From Ancylostoma caninum (Eukaryota; Nematoda; Chromadorea; Rhabditida; Ancylostomatidae), in contig JBAJFG010000536.1 of assembly GCA_037903475.1 (NCBI GenBank), positions 310,001 through 374,000 of the forward strand: a stretch of 64,000 nucleotides of DNA, written 5' to 3'. The translations under genes and the position numbers were made by a program. The notes beneath the pieces are model-generated. The model was not told where the DNA came from. It ran no database searches and saw nothing but the letters and a program-made list of their open reading frames with translations. How positions within the stretch are numbered: the stretch's first letter is position 1; every line of letters starts with the position of its first letter. Positions 1-13,600 of this stretch are shown here, one piece after another.

Positions 1-934
1 AGATCCCTGATCAGAAAAGCATATGTAGATTGAATAATAGTCAGAGAGGCACAGAGCAACAATAGCGAGCTAGTAGGGCTATGATGAATGCGAGTAGCAT
101 ACGCCGTAGGTCCCATCTCTAATCTGTTACACACCTGTCACTCAGATCCGTTATATCTGCGACACGAAGTGTGGACAACATCGCCGGCCGCGTCCCCAGA
201 AGCGCTCAGCGGCCAGTTCAGCCGGGAAATGGGATCCGACAAAGAAATGGAGCCGTTGCGGTTTTTGCCGGCGAGGCGAAGGCCGGCAGCGGGCACTGCC
301 ACCGCTTGCGCAACGAAAATATAGACCTCGACGAGGCAAATCGGACTGGGGAGAGTGCCCTAGCGATTCGTGTCAAAGGATGCAACGTTATGATTAATTA
401 TGAATGAAAACCCATAGAATGAATCAATTTTCAGAAACCGGAACTAGAATTTAAGTATTAAAAAATATAGATATAGATCTTTTGACCCTTCCCAGAATTA
501 AATCACTCGTCTTTCTTCGGATATTCGAGTTCTCGACTAATTGGAGACTAAATATTCGATCACGAATTCATTTATTTACCTACTTATTCGCACCATACGG
601 GACCACCACATCGAAGCCAGAAAAAATAAGACCAAGCGTAGTGCCGGCAATAAAACTGCTAAAAATGTAACGTTAAGACAACAAATGAGTAGTGAATCAA
701 ACCAAACATAGTATGATTTGAAGACAGCACCCACGATTTAAAAAAGTCTTCGATTTTTTCATGAGGCTCTACTTTTGAGGCTACTCTGGTGCCCATGACA
801 GAGAAAAGACCACCAGAAAAGGCAACGTTAGCGAGAAATAGTGCGTTGTATTTTGCCAATACATATCCACGTGTACGAGATCTATGAAATTGCTGTGGCA
901 CTGAGGTGCGGAACGGACCACCATTATAGGAAAA
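1..934. other. Unassigned intergenic DNA
   Basis: No gene, repeat partner or splice-consistent exon chain was recognised here. Overlapping short open frames at 88-407 lie in a locally GC-rich patch and show no family resemblance. The stretch runs into the hairpin satellite at 935. Confidence 0.4.
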
Positions 935-1636
935 CCGAGCCAGAGCGCCGCTTCGCGGCGCTCTGACCCGGACCCGTGTGCCACGTTACCTCCGGGCTAG
1001 GTAAACTCTGAAAAAAAAACTACCCCGAGCCAGAGCGCCGCTTCGCGGCGCTCTGACTCGGACCCGTGTGCCACGTTACCTCCGGGCTAGGTAAACTCTG
1101 AAAAAAAAACTACCCCGAGCCAGAGCGCCGCTTCGCGGCGCTCTGACTCGGACCCGTGTGCCACGTTACCTCCAGGCTAGGTAAACTCTGAAAAAAAAAA
1201 CTACCCCGAGCCAGAGCGCCGCTTCGCGGCGCTCTGACCCGGACCCGTGTGCCACGTTACCTCCGGGCTAGGTAAACTCTGAAAAAAAAACTACCCCGAG
1301 CCAGAGCGCCGCTTCGCGGCGCTCTGACTCGGACCCGTGTGCCACGTTACCTCCGGGCTAGGTAAACTCTGAAAAAAAAACTACCCCGAGCCAGAGCGCC
1401 GCTTCGCGGCGCTCTGACTCGGACCCGTGTGCCACGTTACCTCCGGGCTAGGTAAACTCTGAAAAAAAAACTACCCCGAGCCAGAGCGCCGCTTCGCGGC
1501 GCTCTGACTCGGACCCGTGTGCCACGTTACCTCCGGGCTAGGTAAACTCTGAAAAAAAAACTACCCCGAGCCAGAGCGCCGCTTCGCGGCGCTCTGACTC
1601 GGACCCGTGTGCCACGTTACCTCCGGGCTAGGTAAA
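935..1636. repeat. 90-bp tandem satellite, eight copies, each with a GC-rich hairpin
   Basis: Eight head-to-tail units start near 935, 1025, 1115, 1206, 1296, 1386, 1476 and 1566; the period is 90 bp, 91 where the A-run gains a base. Each unit opens with a perfect inverted repeat, CAGAGCGCCGC then TTC then GCGGCGCTCTG, followed by a conserved linker and an A-run of 9-10. Copies are nearly identical: differences seen are CTGACCCGG versus CTGACTCGG, one TCCAGGC for TCCGGGC, and A-run length. Such homogeneity indicates recent amplification or gene conversion. No coding role is suggested. Confidence 0.95.
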
Positions 1637-1699
1637 GAAAATCACTGTCATCACACGAAGCGCAGCTTCGCCGCGCTTCGCGGATGACAGTGATTTTCT
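1636..1699. repeat. Inverted-repeat hairpin capping the satellite
   Basis: The arms AGAAAATCACTGTCATC (1636-1652) and GATGACAGTGATTTTCT (1683-1699) are perfect reverse complements over 17 bp. The loop is itself GC-rich (CGAAGCGCAGCTTCGCCGC) and can fold. It replaces the expected next satellite unit exactly where the array ends, so it may be the terminal structure of the element that carries the array. Confidence 0.85.
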
Positions 1700-2648
1700 G
1701 CGAAGCTGCGTAGCTCCTAAGTGGTTTGGAGGTTAACTCTTATTATTTTCAATATAAAGAGCTTTTACATGGTCCCTTATATGAGTAGCAACACAGGTCC
1801 TCACGTGGTCAAGTCGTTTTCATTTGGGATAGCGCTGAAAGTCGAAATTGTTATGGTTCGGGCACAATTAGCTTTTAACAGGAATAAACTGCGTAAAGGT
1901 TCTATTCCTATTTTGTAAGCACAATATTAAGCTCATGGAGTGCACCATTTGTTCCCCTGACCGTTAATTTCTAATTGCCATTACTACTTAATGCTTTAGA
2001 AGGAGTGCAGCGAAAATTTCCGTACAACTCTGCTGTATTTGGATGATTCACGGCTCTGATTGCGAAATCACACTCGCTTCATCAGTGGTTCTCCCACTCT
2101 GCTTTAAAGATCCAAGATATTCCGTTTTCGTTGCAAATTAGGTGTCCTAATTGAAGATTTCCATGTTGTACACATACATATACATGGGCGTGTCATTGGG
2201 CGTGTCAATTTTCGCAATTGAGCCCGTGGCGGCGGGCAAAAGAGGTGGGGCGAGGCGAGTGGATCAATGACAGCGTGACCTGTCATCCCTCGCGCGGCGA
2301 TGGGGGGGTCTGCGCTTTATATAGAGTAAGATCCTGATCGACCTCGTATCAGCTGATGAACACAATCGTACACGATCAGAGGGAATGGGGCGGGGTTGAG
2401 CATGGTGGGCGCCTTTGTACATGCGTACGAGTTTTATTACTGCAGGATTTGGAGTGATTCCTTTTGCAGTTACATTCCAATTGATGGCATCTTTGAAATG
2501 AGCACAAATGCGAGAAAACTTTTTCCAGCGTGAGTGCTGCATTTAATATTAAGTTCAGGGAAAATACAAAAGAACTAGTCCAGGCTTCCGTTCACATGTT
2601 GGAAGTAGAAAAAGGCTCAACAGAGAACATGCTTTATGGAGTCTGCCG
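1700..2648. other. Unassigned intergenic DNA
   Basis: No exon chain or known repeat recognised. A short GC-rich patch lies around 2215-2310. Confidence 0.35.
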
Positions 2649-2880
2649 CAGTGGCGGACGCAGGGCACCTCCCTCTCCCCCCCCCCTCCCGTGAATAGGT
2701 CGTCGAATTTCTGAAATTACTTTATAAAATAGAAAAATCGGTAAAAACATTTGCAAGCCTACTTTTATTGTTTATTTTTACTGTTATTTTCAGAATATTC
2801 ACTGTTAATTATTTAATATTAAAATTAACATTCTTAGTAATTCTATTTTTCCATCTCGGTCCACGAAATGGCGGAGTTGC
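2649..2880 (-). mobile_element. hAT-like MITE (CAGTGGCGGACGCAG family), truncated copy
   Basis: It begins with the terminal motif CAGTGGCGGACGCAG at 2649 and follows the reverse complement of the intact copy at 39986-40250, including the C-run, the GAAATTACTT block and the TTGTTTATTTTTA block. Similarity fades near 2875, just before another element starts at 2897, so its far end is missing or overwritten. Confidence 0.7.
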
Positions 2881-2896
2881 CACGTTGAACCACAAC

Positions 2897-3366
2897 TACA
2901 ATACCCGCACTAAGTTTGTTAAAAATGAACATTCAGAACGCGGATTTGCGTTCTTTTCGTTCCAGGGCGATAACTCATCGTAGCAAAGCGATTCACAGAC
3001 CAAACCTGGGATCAGAAGCAGCGGTGGAGTGGGCTAGCATATTTCATGAAACCAGCTCTAAATCTCGATTTTGAACATTGAAATTCCAGAGTAATTTATA
3101 GTGCTCGGATCATGCCGTGCATCAAAGTATGTCGCGCGCCATGCGCCGCAAGGTCGTGGCAGAATTAAAAATTTGCGAATTTCGTTGTTGAAAATCAGAA
3201 TTTAGGACTGATTTCGTGAAATATGGTAGCCCACTCCATTGTCGTTTTCGACCCGTGGTTTGGTCTGTGAATCGCTTTGTTACGATGAGCTATGACCCTA
3301 GAACGAAAATAACGCAAATCCGCGTTCTGGGTGTTCATTTTTAACAAACTTAGTGCGGGTACTGTA
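2897..3366. mobile_element. TA-flanked foldback MITE (ACCCGCACTAAGTTTG family), copy 1
   Basis: The ends are ATACCCGCACTAAGTTTGTT and AACAAACTTAGTGCGGGTAC, bounded by TA on both sides. The inverted repeat continues inward through the AACGCGGATTTGCGTT block and a GCGATTCACAGACCAAAC block for well over 100 bp, so it can fold almost end to end. TA target site and length suggest a non-autonomous Tc1/mariner-type element. No transposase remains. A second copy lies at 42535-43003. Confidence 0.85.
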
Positions 3367-4236
3367 GATAGAGGATTCAGGGGAAAGCTTTAAGAAGATG
3401 AAAAAATTCAATAAATTGGGGGTAGTGGTTGAGGGACAGATGAATTTAGAGTGAGCTAGGGACTAGCATTATTCCTACGATATATTTTTACGTAATGTTC
3501 AACTTTCTTTAAGAAGCAGATAGGATCGATGTCTTACATGAACAGAAGAATAAATATAATAATAAATAGTTGAGTAAATCCACCGAAAAATGCTAGAATT
3601 GTGGAATCATAACCGTTCAATTATCAAAAAACACCACCCGTCGGACTCGTAAATGTTACGCACGTTGAATATGAACTAGGAGAAAGCCTCGAGAAAATGA
3701 AGGATTTTGATCCTCTCGAAAATGACCAGCACGGGGGTACATGGTAGAAGTCTCTCGCCTATGTAGAAACGTCTATCAAAACAAAAGGCTAAGCCATTGT
3801 GATCTCAAGCTTGTGAGAAATCTGAGCCTGTAGAAATCTTGAACAAGGGAATAAGACAGGACTTCGAGGTGAATGAATGTTCGAACGCTTCCATATGTGT
3901 TTATTTACCGTGAGTGTGAAAAACATGACACGAATGACCGATGGCTAAGTACACATAGACCGGAGCATTTTAAATTTCAAAAACTAGAACACTAATCAGG
4001 TGAAAGACAACCTCCAAAAATTACAACGCTGGGATTGGGGGCCGTCCGAATGCCGACATGGTCACAAACGAAGAGGTCACATCACTAGGTCGTTCGGAAC
4101 GTGTTTACAGGGACTATTAGCACCTGATAGCCAGTCATGAGTGCTCTTCCGATGACCACCTCGAAGATTTCCTGGTGGATTTATTTACTTATCCTTACTT
4201 CATAGTTGATGGTGTCTTAATAGGAGACCAACAGGA
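3367..4236. other. Unassigned intergenic DNA
   Basis: Nothing recognised; no coherent exon chain and no partner repeat seen in the window. Confidence 0.35.
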
Positions 4237-4781
4237 AGAGAATTATAAAAGGTGAATCAGGATCGGACTCGCATTCTTCAGAAATTCTAGCCTGGACCTC
4301 ATTCTAGGGGTTATTCGATTCGCTGATCACGAAAATCCCACTTATTTCCTATCCTAGCGCCGTTTTCGTAAGTTTACGCGGGGAATAATGTAGGAGAGTG
4401 AAATAAAATGCAATCCTCGACAAAGAAACCGAAGTAATGGCAGTGCCAGATGCTGTAGTCAGGCTAACGTGGTGTTACAGTACAAAGTGGCTACGATTCT
4501 CATTATTCATTAACCCTTTCATCAATTAGTGAGGAAATTTCGGGGATTTTCTGAGCAGGAATGCAAGAAAGCGCCTGATCAGACTGCCATTTCCTTGCCA
4601 GGCTTGACATTTTCCCTTTGTTTCTTACTATGACCTCACCACATCCTTACAGAACGTGAATAGGATAGGAAATAAGTGCGATTTTCGTGATCAGCGAATC
4701 GAATACCCCCCTAAAGTGAGGTCCAGGCTAGAATTTCTGAAGAATGCGAGTCCGATCCTGATTCACCTTTTATAATTCTGT
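4237..4781. mobile_element. Long-TIR foldback element (AATTATAAAAGGTGAATCAG family), copy 1
   Basis: The left end GAATTATAAAAGGTGA and right end TCACCTTTTATAATTC are the tips of inverted repeats at least 100 bp long, which include the ACTCGCATTCTTCAGAAATT and GACCTCA blocks and the GCTGATCACGAAAATC block. It is about 85-90% similar by eye to copy 2 at 40964-41522, which has a 9-bp duplication typical of Mutator-like elements. No duplication is visible around this copy and there is no transposase. Confidence 0.8.
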
Positions 4782-7700
4782 TAGGTACGATTAAATTAGG
4801 AAAATGTAAAAATGGTCACCTGATCGGATTTAACATGGTTTCTCCGGAATGCACAGAAAAAAAAACGCGTTTTTCGCCATTCTGTTCAGACATGCGGGAA
4901 AATTCTAGCAAAACATAGCCTGACTCAAGTTGTAGCAAAATAACGAGGTAATTTTCAGATAAAGTCAAGAAGATTAATTCCGCTGAATTCTCTGTTTTCC
5001 TCACTTCTCTGAAAACTTGGGAGTAGATCTGAGGCGAAGAATCAATGTTAAATTGGTGTTGAAAAAAAAAAAGTCAGAACATCTGAAAGGAAAAGGAGTG
5101 GTTGAGCACGTGAAAGGACCGAATAGTAAATGGAGAATCCAAAATCTCCAAAATCCGAGGTTTACGAGGGTTTAGTTTTTTAGTTTAGTTTTCAGTTTTT
5201 TTAAGGTTTTTAGTTTCTCGTAAGGGCAAGTTCACAGTTGAAGATCAGACATGAGGCAGTTTTATGATCAGAAGGAAGCAAAGACGATTGCAGAAGCTCG
5301 CTTAGCTTATGGACGACAGCTGTTGGAAGCCCTTATTTGGTTTTAAGGCAATGATTTCCTTTGCAAGCTAGAGCGGTAATGACCGTTTCCTCATCTAGAT
5401 GGCCTCGAAAGCCAGCCCTCCGTTAATTGAAATCTTTATAGTAAAATTTCACCCATTGGGAACACTTAAAGGAGCAGCATTTTCGTACAAAAAATGAATT
5501 GACCGCTAGAAAAGTAGCCAGAAACCTATGAATATTACGTAAAAAGTGCTAAGAGAACCCTACAAAATGTTGTAAACCTCCGAAATAACCAGTAAACACT
5601 ACCAAATGGTACGAGCCGCTTCTGTGTCGGCACAGCGAAAGCACGCAGCGCCGAGGGAAAACAATGTATCCGTGATCGTCGTAATGCAACCGGATGCGGT
5701 AATCGAAACAATGTGGCGACGACGTATGTGAGAGCTCTCCGCGCAAGGCCTCAACAACACTCAACACACCCTCTCAACGTACCCGACAATTACAATAGCC
5801 AGCTCTGAGTAACACAATCCAGAACACTCTGGGTATCTCACGTCATCGTCGTCTAGTGCATCGCCCGAGACGTTTTTGTCCGCTCGTCACGGCGATATCG
5901 CGTCGTGTAATCGCAGTGATAATCACATTATCGTACTATACACGCTAATGCAACAACATCGTTCCATTACGCCCGATTGATAGCCATCAGCATGAAGATA
6001 GTGGCTTTTTCTGGAATCGCCAAATGTTCGAATAGTGCTTTTAGGCTGGACTAGGGTCTTAACCAAAGGAGGGGAGTTGATCTTTTCTGGGATCGCATGC
6101 ATAATTCAGATTATCCAACGTAAACGGAAATTCGCTCGTCGTTAACAGTGGCGTCAACACATTTACCCTGGGTAATCTCAATAATGCGTCCAGGCCCTAA
6201 ACCTCTGCACTGTAAGGGTGGAGTATTGTTGGAATATTTAGAATATTTAGACTTTCTGACTTTTCCATCTGTGGCAGATCATAATCGTCCGAAAAAAGAC
6301 AAAGAATCTGTTTATTTGTTTGCTTTTCGGTTTACTGTGACAGGAAATATTCTTGGAACAAAACCAGAATAAAGCCATAACAGAGGAGATAAGACACCAT
6401 GAGGATAAGAAACCATGAAGCTGGCCCTGTGCAGCTTTCTTAACATCGGCCACTCCCACTTCGAAAGGAGCCAAGGATCCTGTGAACCTGGTCATCTTTT
6501 TCAAAAGAATACGTACCAAATTGGCCCTCGCTTTGAAGAATTTTGCTCCCCTCCTGATTTTAGCCCGTAGAATGGAAAATGGAGAAGCTACATACATATT
6601 TCTACTTAACTTGGTATTTATGACATCAATGGAGAAGTCGCACCTAAGCGAAATTTAGTTCATAGCTGTGTTCCTTATAATTACTCGGATTTCTATGGTT
6701 TCTCACTTTAGCGAAGCAATGGATGGTATACATTACCTTGAAAATGACTGTTTCCCCTGTAAATTTCTGTAATTTACTTACTTAGTTCAAACATAGCTCA
6801 ATTTTCCATTTTTAGTCCTCTTCTATTGAATGCCAAATAAGAAACAAATAGAACATTCTAGGAGCATCATACTAACCCATTTTCTATATGCCCATAATTG
6901 TACTCACAGACAACACGATACTTGCACCTTGGCTGAAACATTCACCAGATGTGGCTATCAGACTGCGAATAAAATTTTATTACTGGTACTTGGATCAATG
7001 CTGAGTACCATTGAGGTCATCAAATACTGTAATATTATACATTATGTATCATTACTATTGTATTACTAACATCTAATATTCCATCTAACATTCGGGTATT
7101 CCTACCCATACCGGAAACCTTCCAGGAAATGTCAACTTATTTGAATGTCCATAGGCATAGATGTGAACCAAAAGAGAAGAAAAATTTAAATGGAAACCAA
7201 AGCCAGGATGCAGATGAATGACAGCTATAGAGAAAAAGTGTCATCGCCACACCTGCACACTTCGCCCGGAGGACGGAGGAAAAAGCTGCAACGCTTTCAT
7301 AAGAAATGCTCGGAAGAAGTATTGGAAGTCCTGATTGTATCGACCAAGCCTTTCAAATAACATTTCCCTAGCCTGAAGAACACACACGCATACAAGCGTA
7401 CCGTCGTTTTGCGATTGCGCTCAAGTGCAGACTCTTTTCTTCCCAATCACTATAAGAAACTGTTTCGTTACGCTCTTGTTATCGTTATCGTTTCGTTCTA
7501 TAATATGTTATCCAACTAAAACCATACGACAATCAACTACTCGAAAATGGTCCCGAACTTGGGTAGCTGAACCGAAATTGTGACCGTCAATCGATTCTTG
7601 GACTGCCCTTCCCTTCATATCTGGAATCAGAAGTCGCGCTTGCCGCGCCAGATAGCCCAGGACTTGCACTATCAGGCGAGCTCTCGCTTCGTTGGTAAAG

Positions 7701-10644
7701 CTTTCCATGGCAGAGAAACATTCCAACACCGCGACGAAACCAAGATTTGAGTGACCCGCAATTTCAGGTCACGGCGCGGCAACCCGAAGGAGGGCGGTCA
7801 ACCTTTTTGTTGAAGATGTTAAAGGTTCAACAATACTAATCCTGGATAAAACTTGGACTGAGGTGTTGTAGCTTTGCTTTAGGGAAATATTTTATTCAAT
7901 AAAAAACGCGCATTTCAAATTCACCCATCCTAATAGGACATGGCAAGTTGTGGCTTTCAGTACTGGGTGATGTACTGGGTACGCGATGGAAGATAACTTA
8001 TTGGTTGAAACCTTGTTGCTGTTTTTCGTATTTCAGGCCTTTTGTTTCCCTTCAAAAGAGTTTAGGCTTTCTGGTAACTTCTTGAAGTGACGTCCTGCTA
8101 TATTGCACTTTTTTTGGGAACAAGCGTTTGGTTTACTGCTATGGTGTAATATTCAGGCGCACCATGAGGCAAATAAACGGACTAATTAATTAGATTAATA
8201 AAAACATAGAGAAAATAGTGACCGGCCGGCCGCGAAATGTTGGCTACTCGTGGTCATTCAACACCCTAGAGCAGTGACATTACTCGACCAGTCCCCATGT
8301 TTCTTTCTCAACTTTTGCAAACCCTCCAAGTATGATCTTCAGTCCTTCGCGAACTGGGCGTGAACCTAATTACAGTCAATTCACCATCACGGAAACTGGC
8401 TAGCTACACTTGAATGTACTGGAACGTGCACGAACAGTAATTGCAGAGTTCTTGTTATTTAGCTATCGAGTGTCTTTGTTACTACATGGAAACCTGGAAG
8501 GTTGAAAACGAGGAAGGAGTGCTCAGTGAACGTCCGATGAAGGATCGCCAGAACAGCGCTGCGTTTTCTATTATCATATTGATGATATTTAAATGTATTG
8601 TGGTCCTAGAGCAAAACGTTTTCAGAAGGAACATACAACAGCGGGAAAGCATTCATATCGTTAGGGCGTTGAATTCATAGATATCAATCAAACGCAAAGC
8701 AACGTCAGCTCTCACCAAACGCGACAATAGTTGAGTAATTGTGCTGTGACCTGCTTTTCCCTCAATCCTCTCCAGTTGCTGCACACTTTCCTGCGTATTT
8801 TTTTCTGCTTTCGTCCCAACTATCATCCATGTTGAAACATACTATATCTAGAGCTCACAAAGCAAAAAATATGCTCTATTCGCATGCAAACATTCCATCT
8901 GCAAGGAATTCATCACATTCCTTCATGTGAGTTCCTTAAAAGGAAAATCCACGGAACTGTTCGATGTTGAAGTGAGGTCTGTTACGGGTGGACGCTTTTT
9001 AGAGTTAAGCAATGGTGACAGAACAAGAAGAGGTCGTCGTCCACCAGCGAAGATCTTGCAGAGTCAAGTATGGCCGTGGTGGACGATGAAGCGCCGAGAC
9101 GGCCTCACTACACCGCTATGACGGAACCACTGCTATACTTTGCAGATAGCACCAACACCGTTGCCTTCAGTATCTGTTCACAGCTCATTCTTGCCCCCTA
9201 AAGGGAGTAGTAAACGTTCCATAAACATGTTTTGTGTCTATTTTCTTGCATTCTACTATGATAACTGTGCGACAAGAACGCATCCCGCACAGCAAGAAAC
9301 TTTGATTTCAAAACCTAAGGTCATCTCCCCAACGTCCTGCTATCCCTTCTCAATCTTTGCTATGGTACGGAAGCTTCAGCAACAATCGAGGAAACGATGG
9401 CAGCAAGTGGGACGAGAAGCCTTATTAGGCTTTCAACTATGGGTATCATGCCTTTCGTGCCGCGCTCCCAATCCATGACTACACCAGGGATACGCAAAAT
9501 TCTCGAACTAACTCCCATTTCTGCACTTCCATTCTCCATGTTCCACGGTTTTTGAAGTTTATTTCCGCACATCCCTGAACTGCACCCCTTAATGGCTTCA
9601 TAAGCTCTTGTCCTAAAAGTTGAACGCACGTTCATGTTTTGGAACACTCCATTAATTTCCGAAAGAAAATTAGCAGCACCAAACGACACCAATTTTGTAT
9701 ATTGTCGACTTCCACCACGATCGCTCTTGCACTTCTATTCCACATGGACAGCATTTGTTGTTGAGGAGTGTGCAGAATGCAAATGAGGACAGATTGATTG
9801 CGCAAGATCAAGCGCAATGATACGCATTGCGAGGATAATGGATGCCACGGGTCCCAAGCACCTATAGATCAGATTCACGAGGCGTAAATGTATCCGGGAC
9901 ATAGTGGAATCTTAACTTTTCATAAAACATGAAAACTAACAAAAAATAACAAGGAAAAATCAACAACGAACAAACGAACAGTCCACAACTGTGGTGAAAA
10001 ACATCTACAACAACGATGAGACACAGAGATAAAAAGTAATGGTCATAGTTACTAGCACAAGTCTCAGACGATCAGACCTCATCGAAAGCAGCTATGAATC
10101 TGACCACAAATATTTTTTGAATCCTATGCATCTTCCTAGAAAATTTTCAGAAGTGAGAGCTCTGCCTTAAAAATGTGGTCTTGAAGCCTCAAAACATGAA
10201 ATTCTGGTTGAAAGCTGCGGTTAGCAGTTGTACAAACATTCCTCGAAAATCAATATCTTCTTTTGAGATGGTATCATAATGGCTAACTTCGTGTGAGAAT
10301 GTGCTACTGCAAAAATGGTGTACTGAAATGTTCCAAGGATTGAATTCCTAGCTAAGCAAAGGCCTCCCATGGAAGAGGGTGAACTGCGAAAAAACACAAA
10401 AAATGTCTAAGTTCTATCAAGTTATGTAGTTTTAAGCACAGGTATCACTGTAATGCAAAACTCGTAGTGATGAACGTCTTGGTAATCTTGGCGCTCCTGG
10501 CATGGATAATGGGAAAATAGTTTTCTGAAGGCTTCCATACAAAAATGAAAATATCAGAAAAGAAGACTTTTGAAGAATTTTTGAAAAATATCAGGTACAG
10601 AACTAGGAAATAAAAGTTGAAGATAAGAGCTGAGCTATACGAAG
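4782..10644. other. Long unassigned region
   Basis: I found no splice-consistent exon chain with family resemblance. The longest isolated open frames (minus 5549-5767, minus 6247-6597, minus 7508-7729, minus 9360-9692) lack neighbours with matching phase and are not recognised. The 3' end of the WDR75-like gene borders the region at 10645, so its 3' untranslated region should lie just below that. Confidence 0.35.
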
Positions 10645-13600
10645 TCAATCCTTCTCCGTGAGTGGGGGCGCTAAACATTGCGCGATAAATAGCGGTGCGA
10701 GATGAGAAACAGGTGGAAGGGCGTGGCAAGGACCGTCGAATAATCGTATGGCGGCAGCTTTTGCTGCAGGCCGTACAGCAGCGCCCGAAGGCGTCTTGGA
10801 CGACACTTCCACTGCTGCAAGGGATGCGAACGGCGTTTTCGCTGTTGAACTCGACGACTCCTCCGGCTTCTTTTTGGTTACCTTGGGGTGAGCGAATAGA
10901 AGACCCTAAAAAATTAGGTATCGTAGGACTGAGTTAGTCCAAGATTCAAGTTCTTGATCCAGGCATGATTCTACTGTTTCTCTAAATTTGAGGAAAAAAT
11001 ACTTCTGAAATGTAACATCACAAACATACGAAGTACTCTCTGCGTAGCCTAACTAAATATTAGGAGGACTCTTACCAATTTCGAACCAGACAAATGTTTA
11101 AATCAAACAGCAAATAGTAGTAATTCAAGATAAAGTAGAAAAAATCAAAAGAGATTCAGTGGACTAACAAACATATTTTAGTAAGAGTAGCTGCAACTAC
11201 TGCTACCGAAAACAGTTCTGAAGGGCCTTCGCACAACCTTCAAGATCGCAACATGTTTTTTTTTCTAGGTGAACAGGCTTTTTCAACGCTACTTGCTAGG
11301 GAAACCAATGCGGAGGTAAACTTGCAGACATAAAACAAATTGTAACCCACCTTTTCCGATCTAGCAATGACTACAACTTCCACATTTTCATCGGCAGTAG
11401 TAAGGAGATCAGCAACAGGGGCTATCAGCTTGAATGAGCCTTTCAGGGCAGCAGTATGCACATCGAATTCCATCACTGAAATAGTGTGGAAAGAATTCGA
11501 ATGAATGCAGCACTCACTAAAATTTTCTACGGAATATTCCGCCGTACTCTGAGGCTTTTAGGGACGCAAAACTCATACTTCATGTTGAAATTGCACGAGA
11601 AAACGCGAAAAATCTGTGAAAGCGGGGAGCTGCTCCCTGTGCAGTTGGAGGCGCGCAATAAAATCATCGTGGACGACGTTAGCGCCTTATTCTAGTACGA
11701 AAGACGAAACTACGGCAGCTATTGCAGTGCGCTGCGCCCTTAGGCCAACAGAGGCCGGAAACTGTAAACTGGCGCGTTCGAGCGGTTGTTCCATATAGGC
11801 TGCCTTCGACTACGCTTTCAGCCACAGTATTTGAACAGGCGGGTGTTTCTTCATGTACAGTGTCGTCGATCCGCCGTGTCTCCTCACCACCTGCCATCAC
11901 ACGTGGCGTCCTGCTGGCGATAGATATTCAGCCGGTTGGCTGTGGGAACGCTGCCAGCAGGACGTCAGATGTGACGGCAAGCGGTGCGGCGGGAAGTCAC
12001 GGCGTATCGAACACACTGTACTCTCCAGAGCTGTAATTAACCATCAACACTTTATACGATATATACTCCACCTGAGAAACTTAAATTTACGTGAAAGCTG
12101 CCTTTAAGTCACCCATACCAGTCCCCAAACAGTGTTTGCCGCAGCAATTTTGTGAGGATGATTACTCACCGTCATGCCCATGCCATGCAAAACCTCCCAA
12201 GGGCGACACGTGAACCCCTAACGGTTGCTCGACAACCCATAACAGCTCAAATTGCATTGCTGTATGCCTCCAACATCTCACGGCTTTGTCAGTGGAACAA
12301 ACAAGGTGGTTCTTGCCATCAAACTCAACGTAATTGACTCGTCCGCCCGTGCGCAGAACGTCAGCTTCCGTCATCTAAAAAAAAACCAACTGTACGTCAT
12401 CATGAATCTTCATCACTAAAAACAATGAATACGTAGAATAAAAACCTAACAGTAAGACTAGTTAAAAGAAAACAACTAACATTAGAAGTGTTCCATACTA
12501 CAACCACATCCGTGTCGTCAGGGCCCTCGGGGTGTGCAGAGACCCACATTCCGCTATGAATTGCAGATCCAGCGTGGAACTCATACTGCTGTAATAAGAA
12601 AAAGAATATCGCAGTCGGCTGCAAAATCTCAGAACTTTAATATGTGTAAATGGAAAAGTAGAAACAGAATGCATTGCGCAGGGAGCGAATCCACCAATCT
12701 TTTGTAGTAGACATTCAATCTAACAAGCTGTCAAAAAGGGGCTTGGGACTTTCTAAAGCTCAACAATAAATCCCCAAAGAAGTTCAGACGAGGTAATTCT
12801 GATTTTGGAACGGCAATCTGGGACTAGCTATGAACTTCTGGTGCAACAGCGAGCTACTCGTTGATGGCCACCAAACAGGTCAAGGAATTAGCCACCTGAG
12901 GACAGGGGCAGCTCAATCTCCATCGTGATTGACAGCTAGCACACAATGAACGAGTGGCCACTATCAATTCACTCACGAAAACAACTGTTTAGCTTAGCAT
13001 AAACATGCCAAGAATGCAGTAGACGTGATGGACAGGGCAATTAAGCGCGTAATTGTTTGATAGGCTGGACTGCAAACTGCTGCTACCTTAAACCAGTTTT
13101 CAGTCGCTGAAGAAGATGGAGAAATTAATTATAAGATCCAAAAATTAATATTGACGTACACGGTCAATCTGTCGAACTGGATCCAGTTTGAATCGTGTCC
13201 CTTCTTCACATGGTATCCATACGTTGACCTTTCCGTTTTTCATAATGGATAAGAACATCTGAATCGCACTCATCGACACTGATAAGAACTGAAGTTACGA
13301 GTATAGATAATGGAAACAGGGAATGCTCACTTGTTCTGAAGTCGAGGAGGCATACTTGCGACCAGTTACGTTTACGGTATCCTTGGAGACTATGAAAGAC
13401 TCAACTATTTGGACGGCAGAATCACTTCCCTTAGTACGTGCCCAGAAACGGAGGCGCTTCTAGAAAACATGAGTGATGGTAGTGACTAGAGAAATAAGAG
13501 AACAGTAAAAGAACATTTCTATCTGTTCACACAGTTGCGACTCCCGGATTAAAGCGTTCTTTATTCGACGAGATTTCGGCGTAATAACGCCTTTATTAAG

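Noticed and set aside
6247..6597. A 116-codon minus-strand open frame
   Set aside because: Composition is uneven, the second half is not protein-like, and there is no supporting context.
9360..9692. A 110-codon minus-strand open frame
   Set aside because: No splice partners, no recognised domain, and the opposite strand is almost as open. It may be a decayed repeat; not reported as a gene.
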